Part shown: piece by piece, positions 47,508 to 56,715 of the stretch
How the letters are laid out: every line of letters starts with the position of its first letter
Position numbering within the stretch: position 1 is the stretch's first letter
NCBI RefSeq assembly: GCF_000173775.1
Contig: NZ_ACCD01000001.1
Location: forward strand, 372,001 to 436,000
From: Yersinia rohdei ATCC 43380
Lineage (GTDB): Bacteria; Pseudomonadota; Gammaproteobacteria; Enterobacterales; Enterobacteriaceae
Direction: 5' to 3'
DNA: 64,000 nt
Made by a program: the position numbers and the translations under genes
The notes under the pieces: generated by a model
What the model saw: the letters and a program-made list of their open reading frames with translations, nothing else
What the model was told of the DNA's origin: nothing
Database searches by the model: none

Positions 47508-48143
47508 TTACGCTGTCTCATAATGTGCAGTTTGGGATGCGCGAATGTGCATTTCGAACCATTCAATAAGCTCAATGCGCATCATCAGAGGCAGTACCGC
47601 ATAATGGTGCCCACTGATAGCACCGGCGAGAGCCAATAAAACATTGATACCAAGCGATCGTCTTAAAACACGTAATTTTAGATAAGAACATTTAGCCCCC
47701 TCAAGGCGCAACTCCGCAGCACTCTTGATTCCGACTTTCCAGAGCAAACGCTCAAGGCTGGCACTGAGATTTGGTAAATCTTTCAAACGAACATTGGAGT
47801 CTTTCTTACTTAAAACCTCTGCTTTAGCCCCTTGATGGGCCTGTCTGGCAAAATTACGCAAGACGAGGTCATCATCCCATAATTGAGAATCTACCCAGTA
47901 ATATCGCAGCAAAACAGGAAGCCCGCGTTTAGCATAAACCAGATTGGCCATTCCTCTGGTGCGGAATAAACCTTCAATCTTATCATTCGCCCGTAAATAC
48001 AACTCACCCTCGGAAACCACAGCAAACATAATGCCGTTGGCTAACAGCCCATAGCCACCAAATTGTGAGCGAATCGTGATTTGGCCCAAAAAGTCAAAAC
48101 GAGAATGGGCCTGAGTTATCATGTTTTCTGATATGTTTTTCAT
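47508..48143 (-). CDS. sxy: TfoX/Sxy family competence regulator
   Basis: 211-aa protein with TfoX N-terminal (about 15-110, FGGYGLLANGIMFAVVSEGELYLRA) and C-terminal (about 118-200, LKDLPNLSASLERLLWKVGIKSAAELRLEGA) domains. In E. coli and Haemophilus it works with CRP at CRP-S promoters of competence genes. It lies between yccS and sulA, matching E. coli. Transcribed away from sulA. Confidence 0.93.
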   Translation of the reverse strand: MKNISENMITQAHSRFDFLGQITIRSQFGGYGLLANGIMFAVVSEGELYLRANDKIEGLFRTRGMANLVYAKRGLPVLLRYYWVDSQLWDDDLVLRNFARQAHQGAKAEVLSKKDSNVRLKDLPNLSASLERLLWKVGIKSAAELRLEGAKCSYLKLRVLRRSLGINVLLALAGAISGHHYAVLPLMMRIELIEWFEMHIRASQTAHYETA

Positions 48144-48332
48144 TACTACTCCTTTAGTAAAAATCCTATTCCACGTCCCTATTCAGTCAAAATAAGTGTA
48201 AGAGGAACAACTAATTAAAAAATACGCAATATGGATTACCACGCCAAACACAAAATGGTTTTGCGCCCATTTACATCGCAATAATGCGAAGCGCCTTGTA
48301 AAAATTTAGTTGATCTTCGAACAAACAGTGAC

Positions 48333-48352
48333 TACTGTATATGCATACAGCA
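48333..48352. promoter_or_regulatory. LexA box of sulA
   Basis: TACTGTATATGCATACAGCA contains a perfect CTGT-N8-ACAG (48335-48350). It lies 23 bp before the sulA ATG and is the expected SOS operator. Confidence 0.93.
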
Positions 48353-48372
48353 CACTACAGGCGAGGTTCATC

Positions 48373-48879
48373 ATGCGTACTCAATCACTTAAACCTTATC
48401 ATGCTAATTATCATTCTCTGATTACCCGTAACGCACCGGAAAGAGTTGATTCACCAACAGATAGCGGCCTTATTAGTGAACTTGTGTATAGTGAAAACCA
48501 ACCTGCGGTGACCCAGCTATTACTGCCTTTATTACAACAGTTGGGAAAACAATCTCGATGGCTCCTATGGTTATCACCACAACAGAAATTAAGCCGTTCA
48601 TGGATAAAGCAATCAGGTTTACCAATCACTAAAGTTGTTCAGGTACGGCAGATCAATCCATTATCAACAGTTGATGCAATGGAAAAAGCATTGTTGACGG
48701 GAAATTATAGTGTTGTTCTTGGTTGGCTACCTGAGTTGACAGAAAACGATCGTATTCGATTACGTTTGGCAGCAAAATTAGGAAATGCTTATGGGTTTGT
48801 TATGCATCCTTTGGATGACATAAAAGCGACTCAAGGACAGTGTCCGACGTTAAAAATTCATTCTTCTTTGTATCATTAA
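48373..48879 (+). CDS. sulA: SOS cell division inhibitor SulA
   Basis: 168-aa inhibitor of FtsZ polymerisation made after DNA damage and degraded by Lon. The central [36 protein letters not shown] and the C-terminal Lon-recognition tail ending SSLYH match E. coli SulA. The ATG at 48373 has GAGG upstream; the longer in-frame start would lie inside the LexA operator. Confidence 0.95.
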   Translation: MRTQSLKPYHANYHSLITRNAPERVDSPTDSGLISELVYSENQPAVTQLLLPLLQQLGKQSRWLLWLSPQQKLSRSWIKQSGLPITKVVQVRQINPLSTVDAMEKALLTGNYSVVLGWLPELTENDRIRLRLAAKLGNAYGFVMHPLDDIKATQGQCPTLKIHSSLYH

Positions 48880-49236
48880 GTAAATTTAGGATTTATCCCA
48901 TGAATTATTACAATATTTAGTGCTTACTCCTGCGAAATCAGCATAAAGCGAGTCAGAATGCGGCTTGCGGCAGAAAACAAGGTATATAAAAGGCTGCCTT
49001 TTACCGCTAAATCGTTAAAGATAATGCACAATTTCGTTTTTTTTTCAGGCGGTTTATCACATCAGACTTGTAACTTTCTCGCCACGTTGTAGACTTTACA
49101 TCGCCAAGGTTGCTCTAAAACGCCAAATTATACTGGCAGCGTTAATAACGGGAGCGCGAATACCTTGACGAAGAATTTTAACCAAGGGCTTAGCTTTTAA
49201 AGCTCATTGCCTATTTGGATGATAACGAGGCGTAAA
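48880..49236. other. Intergenic region / ompA leader
   Basis: About 355 bp between sulA and ompA without a gene. It should hold the ompA promoter and a long 5' leader, as in E. coli where the leader stabilises the mRNA and is targeted by the small RNA MicA. I could not assign the promoter hexamers firmly. Confidence 0.45.
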
Positions 49237-50313
49237 ATGAAAAAGACAGCTATCGCATTAGCAGTGGCACTGGCTGGTTTCGCTACAGTAGCGCAAGCCG
49301 CACCGAAAGATAATACCTGGTACACCGGTGGTAAACTGGGTTGGTCCCAGTATCAAGATACTGGCACAGGCGGTATCTATGGCGATCTGGGCAACGACGG
49401 CCCTACCCATAAAAACCAACTAGGTGCTGGCGCGTTCTTGGGTTACCAAGCAAACCAATACCTGGGCTTTGAAATGGGATACGACTGGCTTGGTCGTATG
49501 CCTTACAAAGGTGATACCCGTAACGGCGACTTTAAAGCACAAGGCGTTCAGCTGGCTGCTAAACTGAGCTATCCAGTTGCTCAGGACTTGGACCTGTACA
49601 CCCGTCTGGGTGGTCTGGTATGGCGTGCAGACTCAAGCGCATTTGACGCTGAATCTGGCGCTCGTTCAAGCAACCATGACACCGGTGTTTCTCCATTGGT
49701 CGCTCTGGGTGCTGAATACGCATGGACCAAAAACTGGGCAACCCGTATGGAATACCAATGGGTTAGCAACATCGGTGATAAAGGTACCGTTGGTGCTCGT
49801 CCAGACAACGGCATGCTGAGCGTAGGTGTTTCTTACCGTTTCGGTCAAGATGATGCAGTAGCTCCAGTAGTTGCTCCAGCACCAGCTCCAGCTCCAGTTG
49901 TTGACACTAAGCGTTTCACTCTGAAATCAGACGTGCTGTTTGCTTTCAACAAGTCAACTCTGAAACCAGAAGGCCAGCAAGCTCTGGACCAACTGTATTC
50001 ACAGCTGAGCTCTATCGATCCTAAAGACGGTTCTGTAGTAGTTCTGGGCTTCGCTGACCGTATCGGTCAACCAGCTCCTAACTTAGCTCTGTCTCAGCGT
50101 CGTGCTGACAGCGTGCGTGATTACCTGGTTTCTAAAGGTATCCCTGCTGACAAAATCACCGCTCGCGGTGAAGGCCAAGCAAACCCAGTTACAGGCAATA
50201 CCTGTGACAACGTGAAACCACGTGCTGCTCTGATTGAGTGCCTGGCACCAGATCGTCGCGTAGAGATCGAAGTTAAAGGCTACAAAGAAGTTGTAGTTCA
50301 GCCACAGGCTTAA
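49237..50313 (+). CDS. ompA: Outer membrane protein A
   Basis: 358-aa major porin-like protein. Signal peptide [21 protein letters not shown], eight-stranded beta-barrel (mature 1-170, starting [18 protein letters not shown]), a Pro-Ala linker ([14 protein letters not shown]) and a C-terminal peptidoglycan-binding OmpA domain with the NX2LSX2RAX2VXXXL-type segment [17 protein letters not shown]. Two Cys residues (NTCDN and IECLA) form the expected disulfide. ATG at 49237 follows GAGG. Codon use is strongly biased, as for a highly expressed gene. Confidence 0.98.
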   Translation: MKKTAIALAVALAGFATVAQAAPKDNTWYTGGKLGWSQYQDTGTGGIYGDLGNDGPTHKNQLGAGAFLGYQANQYLGFEMGYDWLGRMPYKGDTRNGDFKAQGVQLAAKLSYPVAQDLDLYTRLGGLVWRADSSAFDAESGARSSNHDTGVSPLVALGAEYAWTKNWATRMEYQWVSNIGDKGTVGARPDNGMLSVGVSYRFGQDDAVAPVVAPAPAPAPVVDTKRFTLKSDVLFAFNKSTLKPEGQQALDQLYSQLSSIDPKDGSVVVLGFADRIGQPAPNLALSQRRADSVRDYLVSKGIPADKITARGEGQANPVTGNTCDNVKPRAALIECLAPDRRVEIEVKGYKEVVVQPQA

Positions 50314-50330
50314 GTTTACTACCTTCGTAA

Positions 50331-50356
50331 AAACCCCGCATTGCGGGGTTTTTTTT
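50331..50356 (+). terminator. Intrinsic terminator of ompA
   Basis: AACCCCGC / GCGGGGTT stem with a 3-nt loop followed by eight T, 18 bp after the stop. Confidence 0.92.
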
Positions 50357-50472
50357 ATTCCCTGATTTTATTATTAGATAAAAAATCAGGTTAAATAACA
50401 TTGTCTTTAACATCCTTTTCTCAGGACGTTACTATTTATTAATGCCAAAAAACTATTGATACCAAAAAAAGA

Positions 50473-50928
50473 TTAAATTTCTTTACCAAGAATATCCTGC
50501 AAGTCCTGCTTCAATGACGACATCTTATTCTCATACTTTTCTTTGCGTTCGGCATCTTCAATTAGCTGAACTACTGTCTCTGACAGAGTAATACCCCGAC
50601 GTCGGGCAAGGGCGGCCAAACGTTGCCAAACCAAAAATTCCAAATCGATTGATTTCTTACGAGTATGTTGATGCTCCGCATTAAAATGCCGCTTACGCCT
50701 GGCTCGAATAGTTTGTTTCATCCGGTTAGCCAGTTGCATATTCATGTGAGTTTCAATCCACTCCAGAACCTTCACTGGTTCACTTTCCAGCTTCATCAGT
50801 TGCTCGACTGCTTCCAGCGCTGCGCTGTTTTCAATGTGGCGGGTAATAGCCTCACCTTCACGGTGTTTTTTTACCAAATACGCCCATTTCCAACCGCTTT
50901 CCAGATTTTCCAGTTGCTGATATTTCAT
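50473..50928 (-). CDS. matP: Macrodomain Ter protein MatP
   Basis: 151-aa organiser of the Ter macrodomain (E. coli 150) that binds matS sites. N-terminal helical bundle, then a ribbon-helix-helix DNA-binding segment ([34 protein letters not shown]), and a C-terminal coiled coil. The frame opens 13 codons further; the ATG at 50928 gives the family N-terminus [26 protein letters not shown]. Confidence 0.95.
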   Translation of the reverse strand: MKYQQLENLESGWKWAYLVKKHREGEAITRHIENSAALEAVEQLMKLESEPVKVLEWIETHMNMQLANRMKQTIRARRKRHFNAEHQHTRKKSIDLEFLVWQRLAALARRRGITLSETVVQLIEDAERKEKYENKMSSLKQDLQDILGKEI

Positions 50929-51097
50929 CGTGAGCTCTTTAGTGACCGTGTAACTTAACGCAAGCATAACAGCTTTATACAGAATTTCACCCTACTAAAA
51001 GAGTATGTTTAGCTTATTTTTTGTACGGAATGCTGCTGATATCTTACTCCTTGCTCCCAACTACCACTCTACGTGTATGCAGCCTGCTTTATTCTTG

Positions 51098-51103
51098 TAT
51101 AAT
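51098..51103 (+). promoter_or_regulatory. Probable -10 of ycbZ
   Basis: Consensus TATAAT preceded by TTCTTG. Transcription would begin near 51110, leaving only about 8 nt before a TTG at 51118 or about 29 nt before the TTG at 51139. Confidence 0.45.
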
Positions 51104-51138
51104 CGCTTTTTCCCTTTTTGACGATTGCATCTATCACT

Positions 51139-52890
51139 TTGACCAATAACAGACTTGAATGGCAGTCCCTACTGCCGAACACAACGCCATATGAAGCGTT
51201 ATTTGCTACTGCCTCCCAGTTGGAGCCTGTTCCTTTCGCGGCAATTCAGCCCCGGTTAGAAAATGGCTTGACGTTATTCTGTCATCCACAATCTCAACCG
51301 CGTTTTATGCTAATCAAAGCACAGGAAAGTACTGAGTATCTGGCATTGATTGCTCAAGCTGTTAAAGAGCTGCAACCGGAAGCCTCAGCCCTGTTTGGCG
51401 GAGATTATCTGGTGCACGGTCACCAAGTCACCTGGCAACCAGCACAGCGTGGTGACGAGCCGTTTGCCGCAGTCTCCGGCTGTCTTTATCAGGAGTGGGT
51501 CGAGCCAGAACAACTTTTTGGCTGTGTCCGATGGCATAAAGACCAAATCAGCTTACAGCCAGGCTTGGTTCATCAAGCTAATGGCGGCGTGTTGATCTTG
51601 TCAGTTCGCGCATTACAAGCGCAGCCATTGATGTGGCTACGTTTGAAACAAATGCTGGTTCAGCAGCGCTTTGACTGGTTGTCTCCGGATGAAACTCGTC
51701 CTTTGCCTGTGCATATTCCGTCAATGCCACTCGACTTGCGCCTGATTCTTGTGGGCGACCGCCTTGGCTTGGGTGACTTCCATGATATGGAACCTGAGCT
51801 TGGCGAACTGGCTATTTATGGTGAGTTCGAAGTAGAACTACCGCTAGTTGACCTTGAGGGTATGACCCTATGGTGCGGTTATATCAACGCACTTTTGCAG
51901 CAAAAACAATTACCTGTATTATCTGCTGATGCCTGGCCAGTGCTGTTGCGCCAAGCGGTACGTTACAGCGGTGATCAAGGCAGCCTGCCCTTGTGCCCAC
52001 AGTGGTTAACTCGCGTGCTGGCAGAAGCTGCACTTTATGCCGAAGAAGACACCATCACCGCCAATGCGCTAGAGTCAGCACTGAACGCCCGCGATTGGCG
52101 TAATAGTTATCTTGCCGAGCGAATGCAGGATGAAATAGAGCTGGGGCAGATTTTAGTCGATACTGAAGGGCAAGTGGTCGGGCAGATTAATGGTTTGTCA
52201 GTGTTGGAATATCCTGGCCATCCTTATGCCTTCGGTGAACCCGCTCGTATCAGTTGCGTTGTTCACTTGGGTGACGGCGAATTTGTTGACGTCGAACGTA
52301 AAGCTGAACTGGGCGGTAATATTCATGCGAAAGGCATGATGATTATGCAAGCCTACTTAATTTCAGAATTGGAGCTTGATCAGCCACTGCCATTCTCCGC
52401 ATCCATTGTTTTTGAACAATCCTATGGTGAAGTGGATGGCGATAGCGCATCACTCGCAGAACTTTGTGCGCTAATCAGTGCACTTTCACAGCAACCAATC
52501 AATCAGCAAATTGCGGTGACGGGTTCAGTAGACCAATTTGGCAATGTACAGCCTATTGGTGGCGTGAATGAAAAGATCGAGGGCTTCTTTGAGGCTTGTC
52601 AACGGCGTGGACTGACGGGCAGCCAGGGCGTTATTTTACCCACTACCAATGTCCGCCATTTGTGCTTAAATCAAGCCGTAATTGAGGCGGTACAAAATGG
52701 CCAGTTCCACTTGTGGGCTGTTGATACCGCGGCTGAAGCATTACCTATCTTAACGGGTGTGGTTTATACCGATGAGCAGAAACCGAGCTTATTAGGTATA
52801 ATTCAAGAGCGAATCGCACAAGTCAATCCGCTGGACAGACACCGGTGGCCTTGGCCATTACGTTGGCTGAACTGGTTTAACCACGGCTGA
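51139..52890 (+). CDS. ycbZ: Lon-like protease YcbZ
   Basis: About 583-aa member of the LonB/LonH-type family. An AAA-like domain lacking an obvious Walker A is followed by a C-terminal Lon protease domain whose catalytic Ser is in [20 protein letters not shown] and Lys in [14 protein letters not shown], so the Ser-Lys dyad is intact. The start is uncertain: TTG at 51139 ([15 protein letters not shown]) aligns residue for residue with E. coli YcbZ, while an in-frame TTG at 51118 is seven codons earlier; neither has a Shine-Dalgarno sequence. Upstream of fabA as in E. coli. Confidence 0.9.
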   Translation: MTNNRLEWQSLLPNTTPYEALFATASQLEPVPFAAIQPRLENGLTLFCHPQSQPRFMLIKAQESTEYLALIAQAVKELQPEASALFGGDYLVHGHQVTWQPAQRGDEPFAAVSGCLYQEWVEPEQLFGCVRWHKDQISLQPGLVHQANGGVLILSVRALQAQPLMWLRLKQMLVQQRFDWLSPDETRPLPVHIPSMPLDLRLILVGDRLGLGDFHDMEPELGELAIYGEFEVELPLVDLEGMTLWCGYINALLQQKQLPVLSADAWPVLLRQAVRYSGDQGSLPLCPQWLTRVLAEAALYAEEDTITANALESALNARDWRNSYLAERMQDEIELGQILVDTEGQVVGQINGLSVLEYPGHPYAFGEPARISCVVHLGDGEFVDVERKAELGGNIHAKGMMIMQAYLISELELDQPLPFSASIVFEQSYGEVDGDSASLAELCALISALSQQPINQQIAVTGSVDQFGNVQPIGGVNEKIEGFFEACQRRGLTGSQGVILPTTNVRHLCLNQAVIEAVQNGQFHLWAVDTAAEALPILTGVVYTDEQKPSLLGIIQERIAQVNPLDRHRWPWPLRWLNWFNHG

Positions 52891-52901
52891 TCGGACTTGT
52901 T
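52885..52901 (+). promoter_or_regulatory. FadR operator of fabA
   Basis: GGCTGATCGGACTTGTT matches most positions of the FadR consensus (AACTGGTCNGACCNGTT) and is nearly the E. coli fabA FadR site as remembered. It overlaps the ycbZ stop codon. FadR activates fabA in E. coli. Confidence 0.7.
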
Positions 52902-52902
52902 C

Positions 52903-52920
52903 AGCGTACAGCTGTACGCT
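52903..52920. promoter_or_regulatory. FabR operator of fabA
   Basis: AGCGTACAGCTGTACGCT is a perfect 18-bp palindrome one base after the FadR site and 38 bp before the fabA ATG. It has the form of the FabR repressor site of fabA and fabB in enterics. Confidence 0.75.
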
Positions 52921-52958
52921 ATTCTGCGGACTTCATTAAAATAAGGCTTACTGAGAAC

Positions 52959-53477
52959 ATGGTAGATAAACGCGAATCCTATACAAAAGAAGACCTTGAA
53001 GCATCAGGCCGTGGCGAACTGTTTGGCGCTGGTGGGCCACCATTACCTGCTGGCAATATGTTAATGATGGATCGTGTCGTCAAAATGACGGAAGACGGCG
53101 GCCTCTATAACAAAGGTTATGTGGAAGCGGAACTGGATATTAATCCGGATCTATGGTTCTTCGGTTGCCACTTTATCGGTGACCCGGTAATGCCTGGCTG
53201 CCTGGGCCTTGATGCCATGTGGCAGTTGGTTGGTTTCTACCTTGGCTGGTTAGGTGGCGAAGGCAAAGGCCGCGCACTGGGTGTCGGTGAGGTTAAATTC
53301 ACCGGTCAGGTTCTGCCTAATGCCAAGAAAGTGACATACCGTATTAATTTTAAACGCGTTATCATGCGCAAATTAATTATGGGTGTAGCTGATGGTGAAG
53401 TATTAGTTGATGGCAAAGTAATTTATACCGCCACCGACTTGAAAGTGGGTTTGTTTAAAGACACTAACGCTTTCTAA
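52959..53477 (+). CDS. fabA: 3-hydroxydecanoyl-ACP dehydratase/isomerase FabA
   Basis: 172-aa enzyme that dehydrates 3-hydroxydecanoyl-ACP and isomerises the product, starting unsaturated fatty acid synthesis. Catalytic His71 ([14 protein letters not shown]) and Asp85 (GLDAMWQ) are intact and the length equals that of E. coli. FadR and FabR sites precede it. Confidence 0.97.
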   Translation: MVDKRESYTKEDLEASGRGELFGAGGPPLPAGNMLMMDRVVKMTEDGGLYNKGYVEAELDINPDLWFFGCHFIGDPVMPGCLGLDAMWQLVGFYLGWLGGEGKGRALGVGEVKFTGQVLPNAKKVTYRINFKRVIMRKLIMGVADGEVLVDGKVIYTATDLKVGLFKDTNAF

Positions 53478-53498
53478 TATTTGTATCCATTACTCCGG

Positions 53499-53524
53499 TG
53501 CAGGGGCGGTTAATTCCCCCTGCA
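53499..53524 (+). terminator. Stem-loop downstream of fabA
   Basis: TGCAGGGG / CCCCTGCA 8-bp stem with 10-nt loop, 21 bp after the fabA stop. No T-run directly follows; a separate GGCCTTTTTTTT tract lies at 53543-53552. Confidence 0.5.
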
Positions 53525-53627
53525 TTGTTACTCTATGCTATTGGCCTTTTTTTTAACCCAGTCACTACAATAAATGTAGTTACCAGGTGAAGTTCAACCA
53601 GCACCACCGCAATCCTATAGGAGTGGT

Positions 53628-54167
53628 ATGCAAAAAACAGGTCTACAGGATATGCCCTGCCCAGTTGCTCGCGCTCTTGCCCGGGTGGGAGAATGGTGGA
53701 GTATGCTAATTATTCGTGATGCTTTTCAGGGAATAACGCGATTTGATGAATTTCAGCAAAGTTTGCAGCTGTCCCCCACCATCCTGACCCGTCGCCTAAA
53801 GTATTTGGTGGAAAGCGGTATCCTTGAAAAACGGCTCTATCAAACTCGGCCCACTCGCTATGAATATCTACTGACCGAACGTGGCAATGATTTTTTCCCT
53901 GTTATTGCTAGCTTATTTCACTGGGGAAATCAACACTTTGCACCAGATGGCCCCGCAGTTATCCTCACGGACAAACGCACCGGCACTCCTGTGGAACCTC
54001 TTTTATTGGATAAGGTCACTCACCAACCTATTCGCGCACAAGATATCACTCTCGCGGCAGGCTCTGTCAGGAGCGATATAATTAATAAACGCTTGGCACT
54101 GATGCATGATAAAGGGTCAGTTGATGCCAGACATCTTCCACATTCAATTAAGTCTCAAAAGGAATAA
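53628..54167 (+). CDS. HxlR-family winged-helix transcriptional regulator
   Basis: 179 aa. An HxlR domain (about 10-100) begins with the usual Cys-containing PCPVARALARVGEWWSMLIIRDAFQGITRFDEFQQSL and continues LSPTILTRRLKYLVESGILEKRLYQTRPTRYEYLLTERG. The C-terminal 70 residues are an extension beyond the typical 110-aa HxlR protein. It ends 2 bp before the FabF-like gene and is surely co-transcribed. The Cys near the N-terminus may sense redox or electrophiles as in HypR/YodB-type members (inference). Confidence 0.9.
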   Translation: MQKTGLQDMPCPVARALARVGEWWSMLIIRDAFQGITRFDEFQQSLQLSPTILTRRLKYLVESGILEKRLYQTRPTRYEYLLTERGNDFFPVIASLFHWGNQHFAPDGPAVILTDKRTGTPVEPLLLDKVTHQPIRAQDITLAAGSVRSDIINKRLALMHDKGSVDARHLPHSIKSQKE

Positions 54168-54169
54168 TA

Positions 54170-55444
54170 ATGAATACGCGCCGTGTAGTAATTACAGGAA
54201 TGGGTGTGGTTTCCCCATTAGGTTGTGGTACTGATGTGGTCTGGCAGCGACTTTTGGCCGGACAATCAGGGATCCGCGTCCTGCCGGATGAGATTGTCGG
54301 TGATTTATCGGCAAAGATAGGCGGCCAAGTTCCCACTCTAGCAGCAGATCCCGCCGCGGGTTTCGATCCTGATAAAGCTGTTGCACCGAAAGATCAAAAG
54401 AAAATGGATCGCTTCATTGAATTTGCTATGGCCGCAGCAGATGAAGCTATTGCCCACGCCGGCTGGCAAGCTGATACTCTTGATAAACAAGAACGTACCG
54501 CAACCGTCATAGGTTCAGGTATTGGTGGCTTTCCTTCTATTGCGAATGCGGTTCGCACGACGGATAGCCGTGGCCCAAAACGCCTGTCTCCTTTCACCGT
54601 GCCCTCATTTCTGGTGAATCTGGCAGCGGGTCATGTCTCCATTAAACACCATTTCAAAGGGCCGATTGGTGCCCCTGTCACTGCTTGCGCCGCAGGTGTT
54701 CAAGCCATCGGCGATGCTGTGCGCATGATCCGTAACAATGAAGCGGATATTGCTCTCTGCGGGGGAGCTGAAGCCGCGATTGATAAAGTCAGTCTGGCCG
54801 GTTTTGCTGCTGCCCGCGCATTATCAACCGGTTTTAATGACGAACCGGAAAAAGCCTCGCGCCCATTTGATAGCGCCCGAGATGGTTTTGTGATGGGTGA
54901 AGGTGCAGGTCTGCTGGTTATCGAAGAGTTAGAACATGCCTTAGCGCGTGGCGCACAGCCATTAGCTGAGATTGTTGGTTACGGTACCAGTGCCGATGCC
55001 TACCATATGACGTCCGGAGCAGAGGATGGCGATGGCGCCTATCGTGCCATGAAAATCGCGCTGCGCCAGGCGGGAATTAAGCCCGAACAAGTTCAGCATC
55101 TTAATGCCCATGCAACCTCGACCCCTGTAGGTGATCTTGGTGAAATTAATGCCATTAAGCATTTGTTTGGTGAGGGCAATAAGTTAGCCATTACCTCAAC
55201 AAAATCTGCCACTGGCCACTTACTGGGTGCGGCTGGCGGGCTGGAAACTATTTTCACCGTGTTGGCATTACGCCAACAAATAGTACCGGCAACCCTGAAT
55301 TTAGATAATTTGGATCCCGCGGCCAAAGGGCTTAATATCATTGCGGGCAAAGCACAACCCCATGAAATGACCTATGCCCTTTCAAATGGTTTTGGCTTTG
55401 GCGGCGTCAATGCCAGTATCTTGCTAAAGCGCTGGGTGGAGTGA
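54170..55444 (+). CDS. FabF-like beta-ketoacyl-ACP synthase II (second copy)
   Basis: 424-aa KAS I/II-family condensing enzyme. The full active site is present: Cys173 (TACAAGVQ), His314 (NAHATSTPVGD), Lys345 and His350 (TKSATGHLLGAAGG). It resembles FabF more than FabB. It is not in the acpP-fabF cluster and is paired with an HxlR regulator, so it is probably an accessory paralogue under its own control; the substrate preference is unknown. The pair is absent from the E. coli rmf-fabA interval. Confidence 0.92.
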   Translation: MNTRRVVITGMGVVSPLGCGTDVVWQRLLAGQSGIRVLPDEIVGDLSAKIGGQVPTLAADPAAGFDPDKAVAPKDQKKMDRFIEFAMAAADEAIAHAGWQADTLDKQERTATVIGSGIGGFPSIANAVRTTDSRGPKRLSPFTVPSFLVNLAAGHVSIKHHFKGPIGAPVTACAAGVQAIGDAVRMIRNNEADIALCGGAEAAIDKVSLAGFAAARALSTGFNDEPEKASRPFDSARDGFVMGEGAGLLVIEELEHALARGAQPLAEIVGYGTSADAYHMTSGAEDGDGAYRAMKIALRQAGIKPEQVQHLNAHATSTPVGDLGEINAIKHLFGEGNKLAITSTKSATGHLLGAAGGLETIFTVLALRQQIVPATLNLDNLDPAAKGLNIIAGKAQPHEMTYALSNGFGFGGVNASILLKRWVE

Positions 55445-55452
55445 TAACTGAA

Positions 55453-55652
55453 AATCCCGAGGAGTTGACACTAGTTAATGATTCAGGTGAATGAGTGCAG
55501 CCAACAACACTGCAGCAGCAAGATGCAAAAATGACTCGAAGTTATTGGTGTTGCAGTTAGGCGGCAAACGAGTGAATCCCGATGAGTTGACACTAGTCAA
55601 TGATTCAGGTGAATGAGTGCAGCCAACAACACTGCAGCAGCAAGAACGAAGA
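55453..55652. repeat. ERIC-type repeats, tandem 122-bp duplication
   Basis: A segment at 55453-55522 recurs at 55575-55644 with only two base changes noted. The second copy is nearly complete: GTTGCAGTTAGGCGGCAA, GTGAATCCC, ATGATTCAGGTGAATGAG, GTGCAGCCAACAACACTGCAG, CAAGAACGAAGAG. The first lacks its left end. The array starts 8 bp after the fabF-like stop. Open frames inside are not genes. Confidence 0.8.
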
Positions 55653-55654
55653 GT

Positions 55655-55691
55655 AAACAAAAACCTCCGCAATATGCGCATAAAGCGGAGG
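55655..55691 (-). terminator. Intrinsic terminator of rmf
   Basis: On the minus strand a CCTCCGC / GCGGAGG stem (55664-55670, 55685-55691) is followed by TTTTTGTTT. It starts 28 bp after the rmf stop and abuts the ERIC array. Confidence 0.82.
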
Positions 55692-55718
55692 TGTTCCCTT
55701 AGTCTGACAGAGAGCCGC

Positions 55719-55886
55719 TTAAGCGGTCACAGCCCTGTCCTCCATGGCTTGTCGCCAACCTCCTAACCAATGTGATCTGGCGTCTAATGCTTGATAGGGA
55801 CAAATCTCCCTTGAACGCCCTGTAATGCCTGCTTGATACCCACGTGACAACGCCCTTTCAAGGCGATCTCTTTTCTGTCTCTTCAT
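55719..55886 (-). CDS. rmf: Ribosome modulation factor
   Basis: 55-aa basic protein (MKRQKRDRLERALSRGYQAG...) nearly equal to E. coli RMF, which dimerises 70S ribosomes to 100S in stationary phase. GAGGG and CGAGG precede the ATG at 55886. Position next to fabA and pqiC matches E. coli, except for the inserted HxlR/FabF-like pair and ERIC repeats. Confidence 0.96.
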   Translation of the reverse strand: MKRQKRDRLERALSRGYQAGITGRSREICPYQALDARSHWLGGWRQAMEDRAVTA

Positions 55887-56154
55887 GCCTCGTTTCCCTC
55901 ATATCTCGGTCTGGTGGAAAGAAAACAGTGACTACTTTATGTGCGGTCACAGTTAAGTGATAGTCGTTGGGAAACAGAAAAGCAATGCGCAAAATTCACG
56001 CCAATGTCACATTTGTGAGCTAGATGCGCAGAATACGCTAAGTGATTGATTTGGGGAGGATGAGGTAACTTATTGATATTTATTGATAACCCTCTTTCAC
56101 GGCACATTTGTCATTACCGGTGAAAGAGGGATAAGATCTATTTAGAACATAATA
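55887..56154. other. Intergenic region upstream of rmf
   Basis: About 270 bp between rmf and pqiC on the same strand. It holds the rmf promoter and a GAAAGAGGG-containing inverted repeat (CCCTCTTTCAC / GTGAAAGAGGG, about 56092-56131) that may end the pqi transcript. Confidence 0.45.
56092..56131 (-). terminator. Probable terminator hairpin after pqiC
   Basis: CCCTCTTTCAC (56092-56102) pairs with GTGAAAGAGGG (56121-56131). It lies 24 bp beyond the pqiC stop on the minus strand and is followed there by TTATCAATAAATAT. Confidence 0.55.
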
Positions 56155-56715
56155 TTATTTAATTTGTTGCAGCTGAGCGGCAATCGTCTTAGCTTCTTGC
56201 TGCCACCCCTCAGCCAGAGTGCGAATCAGCGCATCATAGCCATCTTCGTTTTGTTTAAGCTCCAAATCGAATGGCTGCTTAATAAGTTGCCCATGATGTT
56301 TCAGTATCCAAACGCCTCGGACGATGGCCCGGCCATCATAGCGGCCGTGGAATCCAGTCACAGTGACATTGAGAACATCCTGATCGCTATCAAGCGGCTG
56401 TGAAGACACCAACCAACCCGGTAGCGCGTTACTCAGATTCGTCACCAAAGTTTGCTGTAATTGCTGATCCAGTGGGCTGGCCCAAAGATTGTTACTGGCA
56501 ATCACATACTGCACATCATTAGTTTGATACACCACCCCTGCCGCAGCCAGATAATCTGCCACCCCAACATGTTCAATCCACAGTTGCCGTGATGCAATAC
56601 TGCTACTCGCCGTCGCAGGTGCACTCAGGGCAGGTAATTGATAGTACGTCTTGCTAGGTTCACTGCTGCATGCGCTGAGTAACAGCGCGGCGATAACTGC
56701 CATCCATTTCATCAT
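56155..56715 (-). CDS. pqiC: PqiC lipoprotein
   Basis: 186-aa outer-membrane lipoprotein (YmbA, DUF330) with lipobox LLLSACSS near residue 16. It forms an octameric ring that docks the PqiB tube to the outer membrane in E. coli. Start at 56715 or the next codon (MKWMAV). It overlaps the end of pqiB by 4 nt, so the three pqi genes form an operon. Confidence 0.93.
   Translation of the reverse strand: MMKWMAVIAALLLSACSSEPSKTYYQLPALSAPATASSSIASRQLWIEHVGVADYLAAAGVVYQTNDVQYVIASNNLWASPLDQQLQQTLVTNLSNALPGWLVSSQPLDSDQDVLNVTVTGFHGRYDGRAIVRGVWILKHHGQLIKQPFDLELKQNEDGYDALIRTLAEGWQQEAKTIAAQLQQIK

Noticed and set aside
50942-50954. matS-like site GTGACCGTGTAAC just upstream of matP
   Set aside because: Two mismatches to GTGACRNYGTCAC, so too weak to call although the position beside matP is suggestive.
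55475-55681. 68-codon minus-strand frame
   Set aside because: Lies almost wholly within the duplicated ERIC array; the frame follows from the repeat sequence.
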